Assembly: GCA_025677815.1 (NCBI GenBank)
Contig: JAIXMP010000013.1
Coordinates: forward strand, 124,001-188,000
Direction: 5' to 3'
Origin: Phascolomyces articulosus
Lineage: Eukaryota > Mucoromycota > Mucoromycetes > Mucorales > Lichtheimiaceae
Length of the DNA: 64,000 bases
Shown: one piece after another, positions 23,701 through 36,082 of the stretch
Numbering within the stretch: position 1 is the first letter of the stretch
Layout: each line of letters starts with the position of its first letter
Position numbers and translations under genes: made by a program
The notes under the pieces: generated by a model
Seen by the model: the letters and a program-made list of their open reading frames with translations, nothing else
Database searches by the model: none
Told to the model about the DNA's origin: nothing

Positions 23701-24867
23701 ATATAATGTAACCAAAAGTCGGAGCACCTAGTAAAATAATTGTTAATCCGTTAGCTTTATGTATAATTATGAAAAAGAAAAACTCATGAACTCCCATACA
23801 TAAACTCCAATTATTCTCAATTTCCCTCTTATCTCTCTAAACAATTATTTTACCTCATTACGGAAATCCAAGTTTTGCACCAAAGTCATACAAACTTCCA
23901 TGACGTAAGGCAAAAGTTTATGTGGTGAGCCTCTTTCAATCATTGTCTTTACAACATCAAGTCGTCTGGATTCAAGCGCAACACCAATAGCTTGTTCATA
24001 TTCATGATCGTCAGAGCAGCGTTGGAACATTCGTTCGACAATGTTTTGAAGTCGTGGGTCGATTTCTTCGGTACTCTTTCCTTCGGCTTGAAGTGTTCTC
24101 AAGGAGATATATTTATCGATACATTTTGCTATATTGTTTTATTACCACAATTAGATCAATTGTTTGATATCAATTATTTATCCTTCACACACAGACGCAT
24201 AATTTCTCGGATCCTTTCATATATATATATATATATATATATCACGTACAAATAATAGTTTCAACATATTCAGATTTTTCGGTCAAATCAAATATTTGGC
24301 CGGCACCAAGTGCGAACGTAAGCGATTCATCCAATTCACCCAAATGATAATAAACCTAAGATATATATATATAGAAATGATACTATTGTTGGCCCATGCT
24401 CTAGCAATCCAAATGACGTATCGAATCAAAAAATAAAATTACCTTTGAGGCAACTAAAGCAGCTAATTCTCTTTGTGAAAATTGTGAATCTTCATAAAGA
24501 ATCTCACTATTTTTATATTTTACGATCAATGAAGAAACCAGAAAAGTAGATTAGTTGACCTGAAAAAATGGAACTATAAAAAAGAGAATATAGAACTGAT
24601 TTGTTTACTTACATTTTTGCTACGGAATCGGATATTTCAGCCCAGAATTCGTTGACGAGTTTGTTTAAGTTTTGTAAAGCATACACCTGAAGTTCAGGTT
24701 GCTGCTCATCGAGGAGCGCGAGAATACCACCTAAATGACAAATAAAAAGAAATCGATCAGCTCAATCCAAAGAAAATGAACACTGATATAAATGGCATTC
24801 GATAATAAATTAAGATTGGATTCAGCAATGGATATGGTAACGTACTAGCTGAAGTTAATGCTGCCAT
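20763..24867 (-). CDS. RPN2: 26S proteasome regulatory subunit Rpn2 (PSMD1)
   Basis: Largest base subunit of the 19S regulatory particle, a scaffold for Rpn10, Rpn13 and the ATPase ring. Fifteen exons close to 941 aa, like yeast Rpn2: 24867-24846, 24730-24613, 24506-24443, 24355-24250, 24128-23854, 23727-23590, 23508-23377, 23298-23164, 23097-22924, 22849-22364, 22292-22017, 21922-21703, 21612-21443, 21351-20916, 20836-20763. It begins [27 protein letters not shown]. The middle holds the PC (proteasome/cyclosome) repeats, for example [55 protein letters not shown] Lys/Glu-rich insert ([14 protein letters not shown]) lies in exon 14, and the tail [12 protein letters not shown] matches the Rpn13-binding end of Rpn2. 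Complete and apparently functional. Confidence 0.95.
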
Positions 24868-25422
24868 TGACTCCTAGAATAAAGATGAAGTGAATAGTAA
24901 AAATAAAAAGGTGTATTCTGTTCTCTTGCTTTGCTGTCTTACGCGTCTTCCACGAATTGATTTTTGAAGTGCCGCTTCCACATTCGGCAAGTTGCTTAAA
25001 ATAAAAACGTCATCACAATCTGTTATTGGCCGTTTTTATCTGTAACCAAGCATTTAATATCATGCCAACAATGAAATTGTTGGAATGAACAAGTTGTTCA
25101 TTGTCTTATTGAATGCAATCTATTCTGAAATGAAATTATGCACGAAACATGAATAAATTATAGTCTAGTAACAACAAGCATATGTTAGAATACGCTTACA
25201 TAGGCATATACACTTTTGGATGTAATCTCGGATGATTTAATCTTTTGGATCAAAGCATCACCAAGAAATTCTTTTTTATTAAGGTACCATTGTATAGTTG
25301 AGAAAGCTTATGTTATACTTTGGCGAAAAGCCTATACTTCATACGAAACTTTAGCAAAATCATAATACCAGTAGCAACCAAATGTATGATAAACCAGCAA
25401 ATGGTTTGTACGATAAAAATGG
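24868..25422. other. Intergenic, RPN2 promoter region
   Basis: Holds the RPN2 promoter and the decayed 3' flank of the MFS relic. I looked for a GGTGGCAAA (PACE) proteasome element on either strand and did not see one. Confidence 0.4.
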
Positions 25423-26540
25423 CTAGGCATCCACACTACTGTCTATTTTTGCGCTTGCAATAGCTGGACCTGTGACTGAAATTACAGTAATTAAAAACAC
25501 ATTAGAATGACCACTTGAATACCTTTCCATATCAAGAACACTGATGGTAATTAGAGATACTGTTGGAAGGAAGAAATAAATAGAAGGAAAGTAACAAACG
25601 AGCAAAAAATGTAATTTATGCTATATCATGATGTGATACCTAGACAGGAAATACGGGTTAGAGAATAAACCAAAAACAGCAGAATATGCAACCAAAGTGC
25701 CGTAGTCATATGAAAATGGCCATATTAACAGTGTACTCAATCCACTGATCAAGAGAAATATAATATTAACGTTGATCAAGCCAAATCGATCTGCAAGTAT
25801 TTTATGGATTATATATTGCGATATGGTCTATAAGTAAATAAAAGTGAAGTATGCATTCAGAATAAAGTGTTCATTGTGGCATATTTACACGGCCAACAAA
25901 GTTGATTGCGGAACTAATTGTAATAAACGATGATCCTTCAGAGTCGGATAAACCAATTCAAGTGGCATAAACTTTTCATATACAGTATATGAGATGGGTT
26001 AGGCACAAATTATAAACCAGCTGTTATAATAACTTCTTATTATTTGACTGATCTCTATTTACCTGGAAGAAAGAAATATGAGACATAGCATCATCCTAAC
26101 ATTTGAATACATACACCTGCTCCCCAAATGCAAAAATTATATTATTAAAATCATTGAACTTTATAATATCTCTTACTTATTTTATGTTTTTATGACGCGG
26201 GTACTAATCCTTGACAAGTAAACATCCTAAACGCCACATGCTACGCAAATGAAACCAAGAATACGAAAAGCTCTTGAAAAATTAGAACAATACATTATAC
26301 CAGTGAATACTAAAAAAAATCTAAATGATTCTATTTAATTATGGAGGTGATATAGTTAAATATAAAACTATTTATTCTTATCATCCAGTACCTAGACTGG
26401 AATTTATAGGGGTTATAATAAATAATCAAGCCTCCAATACCAGAACCACTTGCAGTAATAGATAAAGCTAGATCACATTGCTTCCAAAATTATTCTGGAA
26501 GAACGGCCGACAAAAACCTGGTGTAATAATAGCGTATGTT
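25423..26540 (-). pseudogene. Relic of an MFS monocarboxylate-type transporter (copy A)
   Basis: 3' half only. Recognisable exons by comparison with copies B and C: SITASGSGIGGLII near 26425-26460 (exon 7), YAT*IGLSDSEGSS and ISSAINFVGR near 25900-25965 (exon 9, with TGA for the Trp codon), ILADRFGLINVN... to YSAVFGLFS near 25665-25810 (exon 10, still open), and VSLITISVLDMERYSSG to GPAIASA near 25423-25570 (exon 11). Exons 1-6 are missing. Tandem with B and C in the same orientation, so it arose by local duplication and then decayed. Confidence 0.75.
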
Positions 26541-27178
26541 AGAAAAATTATTTATAACGTTGTTTTAATAATACATCATATTACATGATAAAAATTAAAG
26601 AATTGGATATGTATACTTGCCACAAAATGTAATATCATGGTATTTATATTTTTTGAATTTCTGTGTGTTTTTTCAGATATTACGTAACCGAAGTTTAAAA
26701 TACGGTAAATCTCTGATACCAATCAGTGTTTCTTCCCACGAAAAAAAAAGTTGCTTACATTTTCCTCCGTTCATTATATATGATTTCAGTGTGTTTATGC
26801 ACAGCATAATATAGTAAAATTAACAAGTCTGATCTATCTTGACATACATACATAATAACTGTACAATGAAATCTTTTTGATATTTTTGCATTTTTATTAT
26901 ATAATTATTCTATTTTGTTTGTCATGGTTTTTTATAATACCAAATTATCAGAATTAATGAAATGCATCAAATATATATAAAACTATTGATTTTGTTCGGT
27001 TTAATTAATAATAATAAAATAAGGTCGCTTGTTTACTAAAAAGCTAGTGTTATAATAAAGGATAGTGATTTACTGGATACTATCTAATAAAATCGTAATC
27101 TTGATGGTGCCATTGTTGTACTCAAAACAATTGACCTTAGTCTGCTAAACATAAATCATTTAAACTATCATATAAAAA
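26541..27178. other. Intergenic between MFS copies A and B
   Basis: A+T-rich, no further transporter exon recognised. It may include a terminal exon of copy B if the GTATAG at 27181 acts as a donor (acceptor TTTAG near 27145, adding about 26 codons). Confidence 0.4.
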
Positions 27179-29424
27179 CTATACCTTTGTAAAAATTTTA
27201 CGATTCAAGCTAAACTTGAGCCAGATCATAACAAAAGTAGCTACAATGTAAGAGACACCAGCAAACATTTTATATGCAAAATACGGCTCTGCTCCAGCTG
27301 CTCCGTCGATGGCACTGGCGATGTTGGGGCCGAATACACTAATAATATTGGACATTAAAATCATGGATAAACCACTTGGGAAACGCTCCATTCCCAAAAT
27401 ATTCAGTGTTATGGGTGAGACTATTGTTTTATATAGGTATTGAATACATTTTAATAATATATATTTATAAACTAATACAGACGAGTTTATAATGAAGATT
27501 CACAAGAAAAAAGAAATCAGCAAAAAAAAAGCTAATACTTACCTAAAGAGAAATAGGAGCCAGAGAAGCATCCAAATACTGCAGAGTACGCCATGAGAGT
27601 ACCATAATCGTATGCAAAGGTCCAAATCAATAAAGTACATAAACCACTAATGAAAAGAAATATAGTGTTGATATTGACAACGCCAAATCGATCTGCAAGG
27701 ATACTATTATAAGTAGATATCAGAATACAAAGTTTACTAATGAAAAATATTCCTCAAAAATTCCTACTTACCCAGCCAAGATACGACCAACAAAATTGAG
27801 TGCTGAGCTAACAGCAACTAAAGACGAGCCTTGATCAGAGGAGAGTCCAAGCCAAGTTGCATATGCTTGATATTAATGATATTAGACAATAAATTAATAA
27901 TTGATATAGTAATCGAAATAATACTGGTATAATGTGCCTATTTATTTATGTCACTTACATGGAAGGAAAAAGAACGGTATATAGTATCCTAACATCTGCA
28001 CTAGTGCTCCTAAACCCCAAATACGGAAGTTTTTATTTTTGAAGATATCGAGTCGAATGATTTCGCTTAGTTTTTTACGCTGTTTTGACAATGGTTTTCT
28101 ATCCCTGACTAATAAACATGCAACAAGATCACATCCTAAACAAATAAATCCGACTATACGGTATGTCCTATAATAAAGTAATTTTTGTTAACTGTTAGCA
28201 GATTTACAATATCTGCCCATATAATAATAGTTTGTAACAGCTTTTTTTTTATCAACTCACCACCCAGCTCCTAAGCTATTATTAATAGGTGTCATAATGA
28301 AAGGCATAATCAATCCACCAATGCCCGAACCGCTAGCAATAAGACCCAATGCTAATCCGCGTTTCTTGTCAAAGTAACCAGGTGCCACTGCCATGATAGT
28401 CTAAAAATAAGATTAATATAAATACATTTTTTATAATTTTTCTTTCATGTTTGTATTTCATATTGATTAGTACTTACCACGTACATAAGTGATACACCGG
28501 TACCAAATAAAATGCCTTGTGTGAGATATAAATGCCAAATCTATTCTCAATTAAATATCGTTAATATTTCGATAATTATATTAAAACATTGGTATATTTT
28601 TTCTTTTTCTTTTAACCTCTTTAGAGAAGCCAGCGATAATCAATCCGATAGCAATCAAAAATGTTCCTATTAACTAAAATAAATAAATAAATAAATAAAA
28701 TTTGTTAGATATGGGATCTGGAATAATTATGCAAGAAATTAATCGAGATAAGAGATAATAAAACCATACTAGTACAATGCGGGTACCCCAGATGGATCGC
28801 ATAATTTGTGCAATTGGTCCACATGCATTTGCGAAAATAAGACAGAATGTACCGACAAAACTCAATTGAAGTTGCACATCATCTACTTTATCGCCCCATT
28901 GTCTTTCATAAAAATCTTGCATAACACCTTTTGATCGTATTAATTAGCAAAGTTTCACAATTTTGGGTGAAAGATATTCCGAATTCCTTACCCCTACAAA
29001 CAATTTTACATGAACAAATTGTAATATGTAAGTATAGATTCTCAAAGATTATTCAGCAACTCAGAGCCTAAAAAAAAGGAATTATTATATTCATACCATG
29101 CCGTACTGGTTCCGTAACTTGTAACAACCATTAAAAAGGCGCCTAATACAATAAGCCAAGCTCGCAATCCACCATCTGGTATTTTATCTTCTATATCATC
29201 TTTTTCTTGATCTATTCCTGGTACTGTTCCACTACGTGTTGAGGAGATATCATCATTTTCGCCCGGTACAGTGATATCTATGATATATATTTTTTGAATA
29301 AATCTCTATCACAAACAAATAATAATAATATAAAAGGTGGTGTCAATGTTGGATAAATACCTTCATTTTTAGGTCGTTCTGAAACGTCACTTTGTTCGCT
29401 GTTTTCTCGCTTTTTCCCGAACAT
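27179..29424 (-). pseudogene. MFS monocarboxylate-type transporter (copy B), one-base frameshift
   Basis: Same 11-exon structure as copy C: 29424-29361, 29277-29097, 28993-28992 (2 nt), 28927-28770, 28673-28617, 28540-28478, 28400-28261, 28167-27959, 27863-27772, 27703-27543, 27420-27179. Seven of these exons (2 nt, 158, 57, 63, 140, 209, 161 and the last, 242) have the same lengths as in C. Features: PDGGLRAWLIVLGAFLMVVTSYGTSTA-WGVMQDFYERQ (TM1), GYFDKKRGLALGLIASGSGIGG, DRKPLSKQRKKLSE loop, NFVGRILAG, ADRFG. Exon 9 is 92 nt where C has 94; GGACTCCTCTGATC against GGACTCTCTGATG implies an inserted C (about 27838-27842), giving an early TGA. It is either a recent pseudogene or an assembly error. 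MCT-like proteins move monocarboxylates or related compounds at the plasma membrane. Confidence 0.75.
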
Positions 29425-31931
29425 TAATGTATCTAAAGGTACCGGTCAGTTTCTAATTTTTTTAATTAACTGATAATAACAGCAATAATAAAAACCTACG
29501 AAAAAGAAACTAAAAAAAAAAGAAACCTTTGGGTGGAAACCAGGACATTCACAAGCTTCTTAAAAAGGTTTTTTTTTCTGATCTCAGATCATTTTTTTTC
29601 CTTATCATTTTATGAATTTTCTCCGCTGTCCTGAGCGAATCGCGCTACTTTGATCCGGGACGACACAAGGGCCGCCAGTAACAAACTCTTTTTGAACTCG
29701 CATAATTATCAGATTATGAACAAATAATTCCTCTATCTTTCATTAAGAATATATGATTCTAACTATTTCACACCGATTAACAATCAAATACATAAAAACT
29801 ATGATCATGAAAATTAAAACATATTCACTTTCAATACATCGACACTTAGAGTATAATAATCTTGAAAAGATAAAAACAAATCTGATAGTTACTTGGTTGA
29901 GCTTTATACACCATTGTGCATAAACAAGTGAATTCAATTTTCGGTGATCATACCCGTATGTTTGGTTCTAAAGTATTTGTTTCCCACGTATAAAGTCATG
30001 TGCTCTTGGATGAATTAAACAGTCGTGACAGATTAATTGAATGAGGGAAATGTGCGGCCTATCGGTCTTACCGGCTCAACCGAGTCTTTGGAGTCCCATA
30101 ATAAGGTTTGTGAAAAAGTATACCCGAGTAGGATGAGGCAAAAAAAGAAAAAAGATTAACTATAATGTTTGACACCCGACGCAAGCATAATTGACTCAAA
30201 TGGTAATCTAAAAGAATGATTTAGCTATTATTCTTGACACCTTGCGTAATCATTTCCCCTTTTATTGGTAAATATATGTGATAAACCAGGAAATTAATAA
30301 TAACAGGGTAACATAGACCATTTTAAACAGAAAATTGTTCATGACTGTGTGTTTCATCATGATAGGGGGTTCTTTTTTCCTACGATTTGCAAAACAATAA
30401 ATATAACTGTACACGTGCTGTTCTTCTTCTATATATATAAATAATATTCTTTAACTGATCCGAGATCAGCAAAAGCTTCTACCTTCTTCAATTATAATAA
30501 ATTGATACAATGATCTTTATAAAAATAATCACTGATCAACATCGTTTGAGTACTAACTGTTTGTTTGGTTACACAGACACGTTTTTTTAGCATGCTATCT
30601 AAACAGACGGAATGAACATCACCGTTTGAATGACAAATACTTTAAATTGATGGAAAAAGATAATTATACTGTATTGAGTGCTTAGCAGCACGGTCAAGTT
30701 ATTACATCGGGTTAGTCTTATGAAAATTATAGATAATTGAGAATCCAGTTTTGATTTCTATGTAATCAAGCTTCTTGAATGTTTCGGTCGCAAGCTTCAA
30801 ATCCGCGCCCGATAGCATCATATCATCAATTTTGTATCTCAGTATATAGAAACGGTCTATGCATAATATATTTTGATTACTATATCATTCTGGAAATATT
30901 ATTAAAGAATTGTATTTTATACACTATATATATAATACTTCAAGAAAATGAAAACTCATAAAAACTAGTACTAGTAAAAGTACAAGTATTGTTTTTTGTC
31001 GAATTTCAGAAAGTTTGTGTAATAACCATGCATGTACGGACTCACTGTAACGAATCTAATAAATGTCTGGTTGATTATCTTAATAATATTCCATTGGGAA
31101 TGGATCCAAAGATATATTTTTTGAGCGTGTTTTATTATTAGTACGTAATCATTTATTAGTTATTAATGGGATATAATTATCAGATAAATTATATAAGAAC
31201 AGTATTTAATTCAAATACAGTGGCCAAGTTGTTTTTTTGAATAAAGAACAAGAGATAAAAAACATCGGGATAACTTTAATCATACTATGTGCATCATAAG
31301 ATGGTATTTAAAGTAGTGAATTTTACTAATACTTTACATACCTTTAAGACTCAAAAACAAAATGTATCTGAATACTGTGTATGTCACTCTATGGCTATGG
31401 AAACAACAATCAGTGTGCCATCGTCAATGGAATAAGAGTGGTATATACATATCCAAAACCACCAGCTTTTCATCAATCGCATAACAATGTCGAATATACA
31501 CATCTTGTGGTTCATCCTTTAGAAAACAATTCATTATAAAAAGTTTGTTACCACCTTTATTTATTCTAATTAACTTACCTACTTGTCATGGCTATGGCCA
31601 AAATTATTTGTCACCAACATGACTATCATATAGTAATAGGGTAACAATGATTACATAAAAGCTTCCTCATATATAGTCATGTCATAAATAGTAAATAATA
31701 ATTTCTAGAATCAATTGAAGCTTAAAATTAATATATATGAATTAAAATAGTTTATTTAAAATGACCAGTTGTTACATGTACATAGTGTTGTTATTAACAA
31801 ATACAATAGAATTGTACTGTGTGTAGTATATAAATATATTTACTAGATGCGGTATAATAAAATTATGATTCCTCCTGCTTTACACTAATAACAATAGTAG
31901 TTATTCAGTAAAGTGCATAATTAAAATGAGT
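29425..31931. other. 2.5-kb intergenic region between MFS copies B and C
   Basis: Holds the promoter of copy B and the 3' flank of copy C. No exon found. Two perfect GATC-centred palindromes occur: TGATCT-C-AGATCA at 29579-29591 and CTGATC-CGA-GATCAG at 30455-30469. A tRNA-like stretch near 30708-30812 failed inspection. Confidence 0.45.
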
Positions 31932-34216
31932 TTATACCTTGGCAAAAACTTTACGGTTTATGCTGAATTTAAGCCATAGCATAACAAATGTAGCTGCAAT
32001 GTATGCAACACCGGTAAACATTTTATATGCAAAATAAGGTTCTGCTCCAGCTCCTCCGTCGATAGCACTGGCAATATTTGGTCCAAAGACACTGATAATG
32101 ACAATGATCAATACCATTGATAAACCGCTTGGGAAACGCTCCACCCCGAGAATATTCAGTGTAATTGGCGCAACTATTTTTAGTGAAGATTATGGTTATA
32201 TTTTAGTAATATAAATCTATAAGCTAATATAGATGTTTGATAATGAAGATTTACAAAAAAAGAAATTATACCAACCTAATGCGAAGAAAGATCCGGAAAC
32301 AAGTCCAAAAATAGTTGAATAAGCCATAAGGAGGCCATAGCTGTATGCAAATGACCACATAAGTAATGTACTCAACCCACTGATTAAAACAAAAAGAATA
32401 TTTATATTGACGACACCAAAACGGTCTGCAAGAAAACTATAACATAGTAATTCATTTATAATAAAATCAATAGTTAGCCCGATAAGATTCTGTTGTTACA
32501 TTTCTTTAAGAAAAAAATAAGCTCACTATAGAAAGTAGACTTACCCGCAAATAATACGACCAACAAAGTTGGCTGCAGAGCTGACAGAAATCAACGAAGA
32601 GCCTTGAGCATCAGAGAGTCCAAGCCAAGTACAGTATGCTATAAAGGAAAGTAAGGTAGTAGAAGTTTAATAAATCATAGTTTATCCTTGTTAATATATA
32701 TATATATATATATATATTATAACTGAGTATATTTAATATTGTTATTTTTTTACTTACATGGAAGGAAAAAGTAGGGAATATAGTATCCAAACATTTGAAC
32801 ACATGCACCTAAACACCAAATGCGGAAGTTCTTGTCCTTGAAAACACTGATTTTGACAACTTCACTAATCTTTTTACGTTGTCTTTTCAATGGCTTTCGA
32901 TCTTTAACTAATATACAAGTAATAAGATCACACCCTAAACAGATGAACCCAACGACTCGATATGTCCTAAAATTTGGTTATAATTTGTTAATAATAGTAC
33001 AGATGTTATATACAAAAAGTTACGGTAAAGTTTCTTTGTCGACTCACCATCCAGAGCCCAAGCTACGGTTGATAGGAGTCATAACAAACGGTACAATTAA
33101 TCCACCAATGCCAGAACCACTCGAGACGATTCCCAGTGCAACAGCGCGTCGTTTTTCAAAATATTGAGGGACCACAGCCATGAGTGTCTAAAAAATAATA
33201 CTTTGGAGGTTAAAATCGAAAGTACAGTGTAATCATAACTTTATCCTAATACTTACAACATATAATAATGAAACACCGGTACCAAACATGATACCTTGAG
33301 TCAGATATAAATGCCAAATCTATTTTTCAAAGTGTAAAAAAAGCGTTATTAGTATGTTAACATTTGGATGTTACAGAATATTCTCTTTCTCATTTTTACA
33401 TACTTGAGTTGAAAAGCCAGCAATAATTAAACCGACTGCAACAAACATTGTTCCTACAAACTGTTATAATAAAAGGAATATTAGATATAATCCCATATAT
33501 TCATTGTTGGAGACGGTACAATATAAAAATATTAAAATGTATCATACCAATACAAATCGTGTTCCCCACATGGAACGCATAATTTGTGCAATAGGTCCGC
33601 ATAAATTCGCAAAGATAAAACAAAAAGTACTGACAAAACTCAATTTTAATTGTACGTCTGATACTTCGTCACCCCATAACTGTTCATAATAATCTTGCAT
33701 AACACCTTTATTGTTTATATAAAATACGGTTAGTTTAAACTTGACAATGAAGGATTCGATGCATATATTTTCGAATTATTATTTACCCCTATAGTAATTG
33801 AGCGAGAAGTTTGATCTGTTGGTAAGTACTCATATTTAATTTCTGTAACTTAACACCAAATAAAAAATTTGTGTATTATTACCATGCTGTGCTTGTACCA
33901 TAACTTGTGATAACAGAAAGAAACGCTCCTGACACCACAATCCACCCTACACCACCGTCGGGTATTACGTCATTTTCAGCTTCTTTATCTTGTTGTGCTG
34001 CTTCTTCTAATGTTTTTGTATTCATTGAAGATGATGATCCATCGGATTCTTCCTCTAACTGTACTTTTTCTACAATTTTTTGTTGTGAGTCGTATTGTTC
34101 GTAGCAAAAAAAGGGTTTTATTCGTTAAGAATAATACCTTTATCGTACGGTTGTTGTTCTTGTGATATCTCATTATTTGGGTCCTGCTTGTCGCTTTGTT
34201 TGATTTTAAAAAACAT
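31932..34216 (-). CDS. MFS monocarboxylate-type transporter (copy C), intact
   Basis: Eleven exons close to 463 aa: 34216-34138, 34069-33883, 33788-33787 (2 nt), 33705-33548, 33460-33404, 33319-33257, 33187-33048, 32966-32758, 32638-32545, 32436-32276, 32173-31932. Cytosolic acidic N-terminus, then VIPDGGVGWIVVSGAFLSVITSYGTSTA-WGVMQDYYEQ, matching TM1 of fungal MCT-like MFS proteins (usual pattern FGY-x3-FGVYQDYY). A run of short hydrophobic exons encodes 12 TM helices, with the central cytosolic loop DRKPLKRQRKK and the C-terminal TM11-12 region ERFPSGLSM...GPNIASAIDGG...AATFVMLWLKFSINRKVF. Likely substrate: a monocarboxylate or similar small metabolite; not determinable. The GTATAA that gives Val-stop might instead be a donor leading to a longer tail. 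Confidence 0.8.
32693..32718. repeat. (TA)n microsatellite in intron of MFS copy C
   Basis: About 13 TA units inside the intron between exons 8 and 9. A similar (AT)n run sits in RPN2 intron 4 (24219-24242). Confidence 0.8.
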
Positions 34217-36082
34217 TTCTTCTATTGGGTATATAAGAAATTGCCAATATGTGAAATTTCTTTGATAATAGAATAAAAGGAGAAAAAATATTTGAAGGTA
34301 ACAAGTAAATGTGTATATTTATATATAAAAAGATGAATCGGAGGTGAATGATCAAAAAAGTATACAAGCTTACTTTAAATGGGTTTTCTTTTTTGATCTA
34401 TTTTTTTTTTTACATATTTATTTGTACTAGCCATTTTTCTAGGCAACAAACCACGCTACTCGGCCCAGATTGGCACATGGGATCATTAATCTACTACTGG
34501 TCCTATGCAACCAGCTTTTTATTTAAAGTTTGTTTGACACCTGAAGAAAAACAGATAGTAATATCAGATGTAATTGAAAAAATTATCTTTTTAAAGATTT
34601 TTTCTTATCTATTATATACTATCTTTCTGTTACAAAGTAATTCTATAGAATGAGCTACTATTTCTGAAAAGATCGTTCTCATTTTTGCAATAAACTTTTT
34701 TGTACTGAATACCCATTCACACTAACAAAATAACAGAATTTACAATTGTGGTTATAGACCCTATTCTGATTGCTCAATTTGTTATTCTGAACGGTTTCCC
34801 ACGTAAGACTTGTGTGTGATCAATTATTGGTAACGTGAAAAGAGAAATATTACATAGAGGGCATTTCATCCGTGATTTGATTATGACAATGCCCGAGACT
34901 CGGGACCTTATTGGTTTTATGAAATGAAAAAAAGTATTATTTTCAACTATATAGTGATAGACCGCGGTTTTATTATCCTCATAATGATACGACATACTTA
35001 TTACTAACTCAAATGAGTGTCTACTATCCAATTCTCCCTCAACATTAATGATTTGACAACTTGCGTAATCACATCTCCTTTTAAGGTAAATGGTCCTTTC
35101 TTGTACCAGGAAATTGAAAAAGTGCGGAGCATTTTTTTTTTTGTTCAACTCAAAATTCCCATATACACTCTTTTAGTTTGCTTGAGCATTGATAATAGAG
35201 GGTATTTTCCCCACACTTCCAAGAGGTATAAATTATCTACCCCACATTGAATAATTTCTTTGAACAATGTATTTTATTGAATTTTTTTTTGAATAATTAG
35301 CTTTAATGAACCTATTGAATTCATTTTAGTATGACAATTTGATTCGATTTAATATCAAGAAGGAGTTTCGGCGAAGTATGTATAATTTTTAGTGGCTAGC
35401 TTGAGTAACCAAGAATACCTGCTTTTCACGTTACACGAGAAAAAAATCGGTATATTTTTTCATTGTTATCTATAATGGTATAATCTATTATGGTTAATTA
35501 ATAATCAGCTTTTTTATTTACTTGTATCTGTTGGCTTTGTTTGTTAACCTAAAGACTTGAACCCATATTGTCCATATATAATTTATTGATATAGCTACTA
35601 TTCTTCCCACCGTCACCATCATCATCATTGCTGTTATTGTTGTTGTTGAACAAAGGCATTAATCACTTTCAATCCTCTCTGGTGATCAGCTCTTGTGTTG
35701 CCATATCAATAATGATGATAGTACGTTTTCTATTAGTATATAGTTTGTGCATAATATTATATTTCCTCAAGGTATTACTGATCCTAAACCATTCAATGTT
35801 TAATTAATGAAACAAAAATGCTTGTAATTATATTTATTATTTAGATTATACGTTTTTAAGAAAGAGTTGATCCAATTTCAAAAATAGGGAAGTTTTTGTA
35901 TAATAAAGATAATATAAATATTGCTAAGTAGTATAAAATAAAATAGAATGATAGACTTAATTATTAGTTTACATGAAAAACCGTGATATATAACACGGTA
36001 AATAGAATTAAAAGAATGAAATACAAACAAAAAATAATGATGGGGGAATAATTTTTATAAATGAAATATTTTCGTCTTCTTT
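34217..36082. other. Intergenic between ABCB transporter stop and MFS copy C start
   Basis: About 1.9 kb, both flanking genes leftward. Contains several short open frames without protein-like character. I see no exon. Confidence 0.45.

Noticed and set aside
30708..30815. tRNA-like sequence (ATCGGGT ... TTCAAATCC ... CCCGAT)
   Set aside because: Acceptor-like ends pair, but the stretch beside TTCAAAT cannot form a 5-bp T stem, the length is about 105 bases, and no D arm or anticodon arm fits.
34348..34653. 101-codon frame upstream of MFS copy C
   Set aside because: No recognisable domain, A+T-driven composition, lies in the promoter of copy C.
34774..35148. 124-codon minus-strand frame
   Set aside because: No family signal, no splice partners, overlaps other chance frames.
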